From positions 1-45,822 of the forward strand of contig JAETRI010000020.1 of assembly GCA_021770245.1 (NCBI GenBank): a DNA stretch of 45,822 nucleotides. The letters are read 5' to 3'. Both the position numbers and the translations under genes were made by a program. The notes below the pieces were generated by a model that saw only the letters and a program-made list of their open reading frames with translations, searched no databases and was not told where the DNA came from. Positions 15,696 to 23,141 of the stretch are shown here, in pieces. Each line of letters starts with the position of its first letter. The stretch's first letter is position 1. This DNA is from Lachnospiraceae bacterium (lineage in GTDB: Bacteria; Bacillota; Clostridia; Lachnospirales; Lachnospiraceae).

Positions 15696-15784
15696 GCCAA
15701 AGGAAAGAACGCCCCCATGTCCTGCAGCGTCCGGCCAGGGTGGCTCCGGACGCTGCAGGACATGGGGGCGTTCTTTCCTTTGGC
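15696..15784. repeat. 39-bp perfect inverted repeat
   Basis: Arms 15,696-15,734 and 15,746-15,784 are exact reverse complements (GCCAAAGGAAAGAACGCCCC... through ...GCAGCGTCCGG), with an 11-base loop CCAGGGTGGCT. It lies 13 bp after the SecB-like gene and about 60 bp before the riboswitch. The outer end gives TTCTTTCCTTTGG on each strand, so it could terminate transcription both ways, but the arm is far longer than an ordinary terminator. Confidence 0.9.
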
Positions 15785-15843
15785 GTGGAGAATACAAAAT
15801 TTCGATTGACATATTTTTGGCAGGATGATATGATAAATTCCAC

Positions 15844-15961
15844 GATAAGGGAGTAGTCGGCACGCAGAAACGTGTAGTGAAGTCAACATACTGATATTAT
15901 TTATCTGGCTTTGGTTTAAATGATGAGACTTATCTGTCTGATGGGACAGATAGGTCTTTTT
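15844..15961 (+). promoter_or_regulatory. yybP-ykoY manganese riboswitch with intrinsic terminator
   Basis: P1 is GATAAG (15,844-15,849) with CTTATC (15,929-15,934). The conserved Mn-binding loop strands GGGAGTAG and TGATGAGA lie just inside the stem, as in the yybP-ykoY class. The 3' half of P1 overlaps the terminator stem TATCTGTC (15,931-15,938)/GACAGATA (15,945-15,952), which is followed by TCTTTTTG. P1 and terminator therefore exclude each other: Mn2+ binding that stabilises P1 would prevent termination and switch on mntP. Confidence 0.9.
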
Positions 15962-16001
15962 GTATGTTGACGGGAAATGAAAGAAACGGAGGAAAAAGGG
16001 A

Positions 16002-16568
16002 ATGAGCATCTGGGAGCTTCTGGCGATTGCTGTGGGATTGTCCATGGACGCCTTTGCGGTATCTATCTGCAAAGGCCTTTCCATGGAGAAAATGAATTGG
16101 AAAAATGCGATGATAACCGGACTGTATTTCGGAGGATTTCAGGCTGCCATGCCTTTTCTGGGTTATATTCTGGGGACGGGGTTCAGCGATATGATAACCA
16201 ATATCGATCATTGGATCGCCTTTGTTCTTCTTACACTTATCGGAGGAAATATGGTCAGGGAATCCCTTCAAAAAGAAGAGGAAAAAGAGCATGACGATTC
16301 CTTTACCTGGAAGACCATGATACCGTTGTCCATAGCTACCAGCATAGATGCCCTTGCAGTCGGCGTGACTTTCGCCTTCCTGAATGTGGATATCATTCCC
16401 GCGGTGGTTTTTATCGGTTTTATCACCTTTTTTTTCGGAGTGTTGGGGGTCAAAATCGGGAATGTGTTCGGATCCAAATATAAATCCGGAGCGGAGATGG
16501 CGGGAGGGATTATCCTGATCTTTATGGGAATCAAGATTTTGGTACAGCACCTGGGCCTTCTGGGGTGA
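16002..16568 (+). CDS. mntP: Manganese efflux pump MntP
   Basis: 188 aa with six membrane segments in two repeats of three. The family's buried acidic residues are in [10 protein letters not shown] near residue 16 and SIDALAVG near residue 113. [13 protein letters not shown] and [15 protein letters not shown] are also typical. It exports Mn2+ from the cytosol when the metal is in excess. The upstream yybP-ykoY riboswitch is the known control element for this family. ATG 16,002 follows CGGAGGAAAAAGGGA. A cytosolic loop with EEEKEHDD lies between the repeats. Confidence 0.95.
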   Translation: MSIWELLAIAVGLSMDAFAVSICKGLSMEKMNWKNAMITGLYFGGFQAAMPFLGYILGTGFSDMITNIDHWIAFVLLTLIGGNMVRESLQKEEEKEHDDSFTWKTMIPLSIATSIDALAVGVTFAFLNVDIIPAVVFIGFITFFFGVLGVKIGNVFGSKYKSGAEMAGGIILIFMGIKILVQHLGLLG

Positions 16569-16679
16569 TGGGGAAAATTTGGTGGATGAAGAGATCAAAA
16601 CGGGATGCCTTCTTTTTTCGGGGCATTCCGAACTGATACGGAAAGCCGTTTGTTTATCGCTAATATTCGGGAAAAGGTA

Positions 16680-16708
16680 GTGACAGAAAAAAAGGAAAGT
16701 GGTATAAT
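16680..16708 (+). promoter_or_regulatory. Promoter of the unknown gene at 16,797
   Basis: GTGACA (16,680-16,685) and TATAAT (16,703-16,708) are 17 bp apart. The predicted leader of about 80 nt contains two hairpins. Confidence 0.65.
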
Positions 16709-16735
16709 GGCCACGCTTTAAAAATTTATTGGTTT

Positions 16736-16796
16736 CCGGCACGAAAAGCCGGGTGGATTTTATGTACGCACAAAAGCGTATGGATGGGAGCCGAAT
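16736..16796 (+). repeat. Two leader hairpins and GGATGGGAG ribosome binding site
   Basis: CCGGC-acgaaaa-GCCGG (16,736-16,752) is followed by TACGC-acaaaa-GCGTA (16,765-16,780), then TGGATGGGAGCCGAAT and the ATG at 16,797. The linker is a variant of the AGATGGGAGCAAAG linker of the hairpin cassettes elsewhere in the window. Confidence 0.6.
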
Positions 16797-17462
16797 ATGA
16801 GACGTACGAGTTTACGATTTGACATTTGGATTTGCCTGGCCCTGGCTTACCTGATCAGTCTGCTGCCCGTCAAGGTGGTGGAGAAAATGATGCCGGCACA
16901 GTATGACAACTATGTGGAAGAGCATACCGTGTCCGCCGGGGAAATCGGCGGGGCCGCCGGAGAATCGGTTTTCCGGGCTCAGAGTGTGGCGGATTTGGAA
17001 GCCCATGAGACATTCACCATTGTATCCGACGGGATCGAATACAGGAACCGGGGAGGCGGCTATTATAAAAATTGGTATATGAATGCCGTAACACTGCCTT
17101 CCGGAGAGCTGGTGGCTGCTTGTATAAACGAGGATGCGGTGCAGCAGACGGGAGAGGATATCTTTACTGGGGATAATATCCTGCCGGTGGGACGCTTGGT
17201 ATATGAAGACCTTTCTGAAAACGAAACCTTTTTGGAGCAGATTGAATATAAAGAGCCTTTGAGCCGAACGGATTTTTACGTGGATATGCTGGGAAACGGA
17301 GGAAAGCTGAGCGAGGAGGATTATACACAGATACCCACCCTGATGATTCAGCTGGGAACGATATTCGTCTGTTTCCCTCTTTTACATATGCTGGGAGCGA
17401 GGTTGGGAATTTTTCCCTATTTCTTCCCGCCTAAAAATAAGAAAGAGGCGGAATGGAAGTAA
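16797..17462 (+). CDS. Unknown protein with two membrane segments
   Basis: 221 aa, not recognised. Residues 8-27 (FDIWICLALAYLISLLPVKV) form an N-terminal membrane anchor and residues 178-205 (IPTLMIQLGTIFVCFPLLHMLGARLGIF) a second one, leaving about 150 residues outside the cell. The outer part contains FTIVSDGIEYRNRGGGYYKNWYMNAVTLPSGELVAACINEDAVQQTG, a beta-rich stretch. Both ends face the cytosol and the tail is charged (KNKKEAEWK). A promoter and a hairpin-type leader precede it. The next gene, also membrane-bound, starts 100 bp on and may belong to the same unit. Confidence 0.6.
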   Translation: MRRTSLRFDIWICLALAYLISLLPVKVVEKMMPAQYDNYVEEHTVSAGEIGGAAGESVFRAQSVADLEAHETFTIVSDGIEYRNRGGGYYKNWYMNAVTLPSGELVAACINEDAVQQTGEDIFTGDNILPVGRLVYEDLSENETFLEQIEYKEPLSRTDFYVDMLGNGGKLSEEDYTQIPTLMIQLGTIFVCFPLLHMLGARLGIFPYFFPPKNKKEAEWK

Positions 17463-17469
17463 AGTCCGC

Positions 17470-17559
17470 GGATACCGTGGGTATAAGATTGAAAATTAAA
17501 ATTTGAAACTCTTTATTGGTAACAGTATCACGGGAAAGCTTGATATACAGGGGGTATCC
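17470..17559 (+). promoter_or_regulatory. Leader with alternative pairing and a decayed cassette copy
   Basis: GGATACC (17,470-17,476) can pair either with the nearby GGTAT (17,480-17,484) or with GGTATCC (17,553-17,559), which overlaps the ribosome binding site of the gene at 17,562 (CAGGGGGTATCCAT-ATG). Between them GGGTATAAGATTGAAAATTA followed by AAATTTGAAACTC matches the linker and second stem of the hairpin cassettes with mutations that weaken the stem. Confidence 0.45.
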
Positions 17560-17561
17560 AT

Positions 17562-18143
17562 ATGAAATCGGAAAAAATTAAAAAAATCAATGTACCATAT
17601 CTGTTAGGCTATATTTTTATTCCTATTCTTATCTGTGCGCTGTGCTTTCTGCTCAGTTATCTGTTTTTTCCAAAGGGAAACATGGCCGTGATCTTGCTTA
17701 TGCTTCCGCCTTTTCTCGCCGTGATATGGTGGATCTTCGGGGGGAAAATGATCTTTAAGAAGAATCAGAAGGAATTGGAAAAGGAGCTGGATGAAAGCGG
17801 ATTCAACCGGAATCATACGTTTTACGGCAGGGGCTGCATGGTGGTGGTGGATGCGGTGAACGGAAAGCTTGCTCTGTTGTTTTTCTGGAACCCGACGAAA
17901 AAGTATGTGCTGCCCGCAGGCCGGCTGAAACAGGCCTGGGTGGATGACGGGGAAACGGGAAGGGGATTTATGACCGGCAGCAGCCAGGTCAGTTTCCTGA
18001 TGAATGTGGACGGCGTGACGATCCGGGTTTATACCTTTACGTCCAACCGGCGCTGGGCCATGAACAGCGATTATATTCTGAAGGGGATTGCCAAAGCCGA
18101 TATGATGGCAAAGATTCTGATGGAAGCCAAGAACAGGGGATAA
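17562..18143 (+). CDS. Unknown membrane protein with a cytosolic PH-like region
   Basis: 193 aa, not recognised. Two adjacent membrane segments occupy residues 12-34 (YLLGYIFIPILICALCFLLSYLFF) and 40-62. A charged helix (KNQKELEKELDES) follows. Residues 85-185 are beta-rich and end with a helix (SDYILKGIAKADMMAKILMEAKN), a layout that recalls PH-like domains of small bacterial membrane proteins. Start ATG 17,562 with CAGGGGG upstream. It lies between two other unknown genes on the same strand. Confidence 0.55.
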   Translation: MKSEKIKKINVPYLLGYIFIPILICALCFLLSYLFFPKGNMAVILLMLPPFLAVIWWIFGGKMIFKKNQKELEKELDESGFNRNHTFYGRGCMVVVDAVNGKLALLFFWNPTKKYVLPAGRLKQAWVDDGETGRGFMTGSSQVSFLMNVDGVTIRVYTFTSNRRWAMNSDYILKGIAKADMMAKILMEAKNRG

Positions 18144-18170
18144 ACCGTTTCGGAAAGGCGAGGGATTGCT

Positions 18171-18518
18171 ATGGGATTCCTGCGGAAAATGAGGGCTGCA
18201 TTTCATGATGACTGGTGCGGTAAATGTCAGAGCCAGATGGCGGAGACAGGACGCCAGCTCTATATGCTGCCTGTAACGGTGGATCATTATACGCCGCACC
18301 GGGACGCGGATTTTTTCATCGGAAATATGAGAAAGGTGTCCGTTAAGGCAGAAATCCCCACAGGCTTCTATGCCTGTGGAGCCATATCCTACCGGTGCCC
18401 GGAATGCGGACATCGAATGGTGAAGCTGTCGGTTTTCCTCCCGGTACGCGATCAGGAGCTGCCGGAGGATGTGATCTGCTTTGAAAACGGGGAGATGGAT
18501 GCCTTTCTCTGGCAGTAA
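18171..18518 (+). CDS. Small zinc-ribbon-like protein
   Basis: 115 aa, not recognised as a named family. CGKC near residue 16 and CPEC near residue 76 (YRCPECGHRMVKL) could together bind one zinc ion; the two knuckles are separated by about 60 residues carrying HYTPHRDADFFIGNMRKVSVKAE. No membrane segment. GGCGAGGG precedes ATG 18,171. It is the last gene before a strong convergent terminator and is probably co-transcribed with the two membrane proteins upstream. Confidence 0.55.
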   Translation: MGFLRKMRAAFHDDWCGKCQSQMAETGRQLYMLPVTVDHYTPHRDADFFIGNMRKVSVKAEIPTGFYACGAISYRCPECGHRMVKLSVFLPVRDQELPEDVICFENGEMDAFLWQ

Positions 18519-18548
18519 TCTAACTCGTACTGAGGGCAGAAAAGACCG

Positions 18549-18599
18549 GAGAGGCCCCTTCGCGCCGGCTTGAAACAGCCCGCCGCGAAGGGGCTTCTC
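18549..18599. terminator. Convergent terminator hairpin
   Basis: GAGAGGCCCCTTCGCG pairs with CGCGAAGGGGCTTCTC (one mismatch position) around a loop that itself can pair. It sits between the stop of the zinc-ribbon gene (plus) and the stop of the MFS gene (minus), so it serves both directions. Confidence 0.65.
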
Positions 18600-18636
18600 A
18601 AACCTTTCCCATTTTCGGCATGAGGGGTAATCGGGA

Positions 18637-20046
18637 TCAGGATTGTCCGAGCTGCCTCTCCCTTTTCTGTACTCTGACCTTCAGGTAAAGGATCAGGAGG
18701 GTGAGGAAGAAGGCGCCCAATACATTGGTGAACTGCTGGGCATAGAGAGTGTGTCCCATAAAAGGAATTCTTGCCTTTTGGAGAAAATCCAGCAGTTCTC
18801 CCGCTACGAGAGAAACCACAAATCCATAAACACCGCTGAGCGAAGAGAGGATCGAGAGCTGGAGATCCCTCTTTTTTTCGTCCAGCAGCTCGAGCTGGAC
18901 GCCGAACAGTCCGATTCCCGCAAAACTCCACCCCAGAGCGGAGCATACCGTACCCACAATGACCATAGGGTAAGCATTGGAAGGAACCGCCAGGGCGAAG
19001 AATATGTAATACAGCAGAATCCCCATTAAAGTATATTTGTAAAGGAAAGCCATGCCGTAGCGATCTCCCATCTTTCCCATGAAGGGGGTAATGGCAATGC
19101 GGAGCATATTCCCCAAAAACCCGATGACCATGATAAAAGTAAAGGGAAGGCTCAGTTCCGTCAATTGGTAACTGGTATTAAAGGGAGCCGCGCAATAGAA
19201 GGAGGTCTGCCAGAGCAGGGTGGCGATAAAGGCGATACGAAAATCCGGACTGCGGAATGCTTCCTTCATTTCCGCAAGGAGGATGCCATGTCCCTTTGTA
19301 TCCTCTTCCTCCTGATATTTTTTTCGTAATTTTCCGTGGATCTCTTTACCCTGCGCATTCAGTCTGGCCGTACGGGGCTCTTTCATACAGCTGAAGGCCC
19401 AGAAGTTCAGCAGGACGAGGAAAAGGATCATTCCGCCGTTGATGAGAAAGCCCACATGCTGTTTTGGCCCCGCTGTGGCATCCATGAGGATACCGGAAAA
19501 CAGCATGACCGTAACGGTGATAAAGACGGCGATGGCGTCCTTTCTGGAAAAATAACTTCCTCTCAGGCGGGCAGGAACCAGGGTGGCAAGCCAGTCCTGG
19601 GTTGCCGGTGTGCCGATTTGGGCGCATATTTGCGCAAAAAAATAGCCTGCTACCAACAGAAGCCGTTTTAGGCCGTTCCCTGCGGGGAGCAGGGGGATGA
19701 AAAAAATCAGGGCCAGATACAGCTTTTGGAGCACCGTAAGGCAGACGAAAAGTTTCCTTTTTTTCAGGTGGTTGATCCTGCGCATGGTGAAGAGCTGAAA
19801 AAGGGCGGCCAGGGTGGCGACGGAGGTGAGTACGCCGGCCTGGGCATCCGAAAAGCCGACGGAGAGCATGAGGGATACGAGAAAAGTTCCCCCTGCCAGC
19901 TGGCCGACGGTCTGTGTGGCGGAATCTCCTGCGATATAGTACCGGCGGCTTTTTTCATAATCCGTCTCGTTCTCCGGCAGGGCCATAAAATAGATTTTGC
20001 GGAACCTTCCCAAAAGCCAGTTCATATCCAAAAGAAGTCTGTTCAT
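18637..20046 (-). CDS. MFS transporter
   Basis: 469 aa from ATG 20,044-20,046 (MNRLLLDMNWLLGRF); an in-frame ATG at 20,098-20,100 would add 18 residues. Twelve membrane segments are likely. After an N-terminal cytosolic stretch (NETDYEKSRRYYIAGDSATQTVGQ) come segments such as FLVSLMLSVGFSDAQAGVLTSVATL. The cytosolic link MRRINHLKKRKLF between segments 2 and 3 is in the MFS motif A position, and a long basic middle loop (KEPRTARLNAQGKEIHGKLRKKYQEE) separates the halves. The substrate is not evident. It is oriented with the second MFS gene but separated from it by a hairpin. Confidence 0.75.
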   Translation of the reverse strand: MNRLLLDMNWLLGRFRKIYFMALPENETDYEKSRRYYIAGDSATQTVGQLAGGTFLVSLMLSVGFSDAQAGVLTSVATLAALFQLFTMRRINHLKKRKLFVCLTVLQKLYLALIFFIPLLPAGNGLKRLLLVAGYFFAQICAQIGTPATQDWLATLVPARLRGSYFSRKDAIAVFITVTVMLFSGILMDATAGPKQHVGFLINGGMILFLVLLNFWAFSCMKEPRTARLNAQGKEIHGKLRKKYQEEEDTKGHGILLAEMKEAFRSPDFRIAFIATLLWQTSFYCAAPFNTSYQLTELSLPFTFIMVIGFLGNMLRIAITPFMGKMGDRYGMAFLYKYTLMGILLYYIFFALAVPSNAYPMVIVGTVCSALGWSFAGIGLFGVQLELLDEKKRDLQLSILSSLSGVYGFVVSLVAGELLDFLQKARIPFMGHTLYAQQFTNVLGAFFLTLLILYLKVRVQKRERQLGQS

Positions 20047-20115
20047 GACGATCTTACTGCTCCCTTTCCAAGGATAAAAGGATCTGATTTCTGGCAACAT
20101 ACTACAATAAGACCC

Positions 20116-20140
20116 GAAAGATAAGAATGTATTATCTTTC
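20116..20140 (-). promoter_or_regulatory. Leader hairpin upstream of the MFS gene
   Basis: GAAAGATAA-gaatgta-TTATCTTTC is a perfect 9-bp stem just before the longer possible start of the MFS gene at 20,100. It has no U tract in the direction of that gene and may be a leader structure or mRNA end. Confidence 0.4.
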
Positions 20141-20170
20141 TCTTCTTCATGTATTATTTTGGCCTGGCGG

Positions 20171-20206
20171 CCGGAGGCTGTGGCGTATTGCCGACTCAGC
20201 CTCCGG
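20171..20206 (-). terminator. Hairpin after the second MFS gene
   Basis: CCGGAGGCTG and CAGCCTCCGG form a perfect 10-bp stem with a 16-base loop, about 30 bp beyond the stop of the gene at 20,236 on the minus strand. The bases after it on that strand (CCGCCAGGCC) are not T-rich, so termination efficiency is uncertain. Confidence 0.5.
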
Positions 20207-20235
20207 ATTTGGTTTTGGTCCGTTTCAAAGAAAGG

Positions 20236-21525
20236 TCAGTCATCCACGTCAAAGGCCTCCAGCCGGCTTTTCTTGGGGAGAGGCCTGCTGTCTCCATGGT
20301 TGACGAAGAGCATGGTACAGAATGCGGCCGCTACGAACAGGGCGGCATAGGGGAACAGGGTATAGTATCCCACATGCTCCAACAGAAAGCCGGACAGGAT
20401 CGGGGTGACGATTTGGGCGGCCATGGAAAAGGTATAATAAAATCCGGTAAATTTGCCGATATCTCCTCCCTTACTCATCTCCACCACCATGGGATAGGAA
20501 TTCACATTGATGGCGGCCCAGGCCACACCCACGAGAGCGAACAGGCCGTTGATCCATACGTGATATTCCTTTACGAAAGCGCCCAATGTGAACATGGAGG
20601 CAAGGAGTACCACACCCCCCAGAATGGTTTTCTTGCGTCCGATACGGGACGCGACGGCGCCCACGGGGATATAGGAGCAGATGGCGGCGACGGTGGCCAC
20701 CAGGAGGCAGTTGGCAAACCCGCCGCCCTGTATGCCCCAGTAGATCTGGGCGTATTTGGAAAAGGCGGTAGTCACCGCATTATATCCCATAAACCAGCAG
20801 GACACGGAGATCAGGATGAGGATCAGGCTTCTTTTTACATCGCTGGCCATGGGGACCTTGGAGGAAGGCTCCCTGCGGGGTGCATCCTGCGGCCCGGCAT
20901 TCCTGCGGTCGATCTCTTCCCGCTCGGCCCGCAGAGGATTTTCTTTGATTTTCCACAAAAGCAGCAGAACGGAGACTGCCATGACCGCGGCTACGATGAG
21001 GAAAATGGGGAAATAATCGGGTTTTCCCGTTTTCGGAACCAGGGTGGAAATCAGGATCAGGGAGATGACGCCCCCCACGGCTCCCATCAGATTGATGATG
21101 GCGTTGGCCTTGGAACGCAGGGGAGCGGGCGTCACATCCGGCATGAGGGAAACGGCCGGAGAACGATAGCTTCCCATGGCGAGAAGGGTAACGAACAGGG
21201 CTCCCACAAACAGGGCGAGCGATCCCATATTATCGGAAATGGGCAAAAACAGCATGGAAACCACCGCTGCTGCGGTTCCGCAGAGGATAAACGGCATGCG
21301 CTTTCCGATTTTTGTATCCACGCGGTCGGACAGGCTGCCGAAAAAGGGCAAAAGGAACAGGGCCAGTACGTTATCGATTGCCATGATCCCTCCCGAAATC
21401 GTGTCGCTGATATGAAAAGTGTTCTTTAAAATCAGCGGTATGATGCTGTCATAGAGCTGCCAGAAGGCGCTGATGGAAAGAAAAGCAAGGCCGACAAGGA
21501 CGGTTCGTTTTGCATTCAGCTTCAT
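20236..21525 (-). CDS. MFS transporter of the SLC45/GPH sugar-cation type
   Basis: 429 aa, about twelve membrane segments. MKLNAKRTVLVGLAFLSISAFWQLYDSIIPLILKNTF is the usual start of this branch. GSLSDRVDTKIGKRMPFI fits motif A, and SYRSPAVSLMPDVTPAPLRSKANAIINLMGAVGG is the conserved segment of SLC45-like and GPH-type sugar transporters. A sugar or glycoside symporter is the likely role. ATG 21,523-21,525 follows GGGGGGAATC. It faces away from the hemerythrin gene and has its own promoter. Confidence 0.75.
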   Translation of the reverse strand: MKLNAKRTVLVGLAFLSISAFWQLYDSIIPLILKNTFHISDTISGGIMAIDNVLALFLLPFFGSLSDRVDTKIGKRMPFILCGTAAAVVSMLFLPISDNMGSLALFVGALFVTLLAMGSYRSPAVSLMPDVTPAPLRSKANAIINLMGAVGGVISLILISTLVPKTGKPDYFPIFLIVAAVMAVSVLLLLWKIKENPLRAEREEIDRRNAGPQDAPRREPSSKVPMASDVKRSLILILISVSCWFMGYNAVTTAFSKYAQIYWGIQGGGFANCLLVATVAAICSYIPVGAVASRIGRKKTILGGVVLLASMFTLGAFVKEYHVWINGLFALVGVAWAAINVNSYPMVVEMSKGGDIGKFTGFYYTFSMAAQIVTPILSGFLLEHVGYYTLFPYAALFVAAAFCTMLFVNHGDSRPLPKKSRLEAFDVDD

Positions 21526-21567
21526 GGATGATTCCCCCCCACTACTTTATTAAAGTTTTCTAATAAG

Positions 21568-21595
21568 ATAATAGCATAATTTTTGCACTTTGTAA
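21568..21595 (-). promoter_or_regulatory. Promoter of the SLC45-like gene
   Basis: On the minus strand TTACAA (plus 21,590-21,595) and TATTAT (plus 21,568-21,573) are 16 bp apart, about 40 bp before the start codon. It is back to back with the promoter at 21,617. Confidence 0.5.
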
Positions 21596-21616
21596 CTTTT
21601 TGTCAGTTTTTTATGT

Positions 21617-21644
21617 TTGAAAATTTAGAGTTATGTGTTATGAT
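21617..21644 (+). promoter_or_regulatory. Promoter of the hemerythrin-receiver gene
   Basis: TTGAAA (21,617-21,622) and TATGAT (21,639-21,644) are 16 bp apart, about 75 bp before the ATG at 21,720. Confidence 0.5.
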
Positions 21645-21719
21645 ACTGATAACAAACGTATTTTATCCCATGATTGCTTTATATATGGAATTAGATACAG
21701 GCCAAGGGAGGGCTTGGAT

Positions 21720-23069
21720 ATGGATCAACAGATAACGTGGAAAGAGGAGTTCAATATCGGAGTGGATGCGATCGACAAAGAGCATCAGAGGCTTTTTTCG
21801 ATTATCAACAGACTTTTCATGCTCCGAAACGAAGAACAAAAAAGCGGGAAGGCGTGCGAAGAGGGAATCAAATTTTTTTATGAGCATGCAATCAGGCATT
21901 TTACGGACGAAGAAAATTATATGGAGCTGATCTGCTATAAAGATCTGAAAATGCATAAGCGGATACATAAGGATTTTCGTGAAAGGACGCTTCCGGCGCT
22001 GGAAAATGAGCTTAAGAAGATGAATTATGCCCCGGTAGCGGTAGACCATTTTCTGGCGGTATGTGCAGGATGGCTGATCGGACATACTTTAACGGAAGAC
22101 CGCGCAATAACAGGGCAGAAACCGAGCAGATGGGAAAATCTTTTGCCGGCGCAGGAATTGAACGCCATGAAACATGTGATCATAGACTGCGTACATCACA
22201 TGTTTGGGCTGAATGCGCAGGTGATCAGTGAGACCTATGACGGAGAAAGATTCGGAAAAGGTATTTATTACCGTCTCGTCTATGGCAGGGAACAGGACAG
22301 GAAAAAATGGGAGATCATTATGGTCTTCGAGGAGAAAATCCTAATCAATACCATTGGAAAGCTGTTGGGAGTCCGCACGGATAAGCTGGATGTAATGCTG
22401 ATCAATGCGGCCAGATACAGTGCAAGCCAGTTTGTATGGCATGTGATGTCCCACTTCCCGTCTATGGAGTACTACGAGATGCAGGAGGAAAGCCTCTTAA
22501 CTTATGAGGAGTTTAGGCAGGTATTTGAGGAGGAAAAGCCCCAGGTCAGCCTGCTGTTTGGCACGGAGGAAGGGTATTTCTCCTATAGTATTTTTGCTCC
22601 TCATCTGCTTGAAACGGGGATCGGAACGCCTCTGGCTCCCGATAATGAGATAACGCAGGTGGAGAGATTCTTCGAAAATCAGAAGAAGAGCTCCAAGCCG
22701 AAGATCCTCCTGGTGGATGATTCCATGACCATACGGGAAGGAATCAAAAGGCTGCTGGTGAATGACTATGAGGTCTCTACGGTTCAGTCGGGAGTGGCGG
22801 CCATACGCGCCATCTCTCTGGACAGGCCGGATCTTGTGCTCCTGGATTATGACATGCCGGTCTGCGACGGAAGGCATGTACTGGAAATGCTCCGTTCTGA
22901 AAAGGAATTTAAAGATGTTTCGGTTATTTTCCTTACCAGCAGGGATGATCAGGGGAGCGTGAAAAAGGTGCTGGATCTGAAGCCGGATGGATATCTGCTC
23001 AAATACATGAAACCGACAGAAATTCGTAAGAGGGTGGATGGTTTTTTCAAAAAGAAAAAGAACGCATAA
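21720..23069 (+). CDS. Bacteriohemerythrin - CheX-like - receiver fusion protein
   Basis: 449 aa from ATG 21,720 after AAGGGAGGG. Residues 1-132 are a hemerythrin domain with every di-iron ligand visible: H22, H56, H60, E64, H79, H83, H122 and D127 (GHTLTED). Residues about 145-315 are alpha/beta and carry EEKILINTIGKLLG and LINAARYSASQFVWHV, reminiscent of CheX-type chemotaxis phosphatases, though the key EN pair is not obvious. Residues about 328-446 are a receiver domain with the acidic pair in LVDDS, the phospho-acceptor in LLDYDMP, the Thr in FLTS and the Lys in LLKYMKP. This suggests an O2- or redox-gated phospho-relay component. The Sel1 gene follows. Confidence 0.8.
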   Translation: MDQQITWKEEFNIGVDAIDKEHQRLFSIINRLFMLRNEEQKSGKACEEGIKFFYEHAIRHFTDEENYMELICYKDLKMHKRIHKDFRERTLPALENELKKMNYAPVAVDHFLAVCAGWLIGHTLTEDRAITGQKPSRWENLLPAQELNAMKHVIIDCVHHMFGLNAQVISETYDGERFGKGIYYRLVYGREQDRKKWEIIMVFEEKILINTIGKLLGVRTDKLDVMLINAARYSASQFVWHVMSHFPSMEYYEMQEESLLTYEEFRQVFEEEKPQVSLLFGTEEGYFSYSIFAPHLLETGIGTPLAPDNEITQVERFFENQKKSSKPKILLVDDSMTIREGIKRLLVNDYEVSTVQSGVAAIRAISLDRPDLVLLDYDMPVCDGRHVLEMLRSEKEFKDVSVIFLTSRDDQGSVKKVLDLKPDGYLLKYMKPTEIRKRVDGFFKKKKNA

Positions 23070-23141
23070 GATAGGCTGCCGGAAAAGGATTCGGATGCAG
23101 TATCCCGGATTATGCATACGATATATAAAAAGGGGTTAGGA

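Noticed and set aside
20149-21429. Long plus-strand frame of 426 codons
   Set aside because: It is the antisense of the SLC45-like transporter gene. The translation is rich in Gly, His and Gln without any domain pattern, and no ribosome binding site precedes it.
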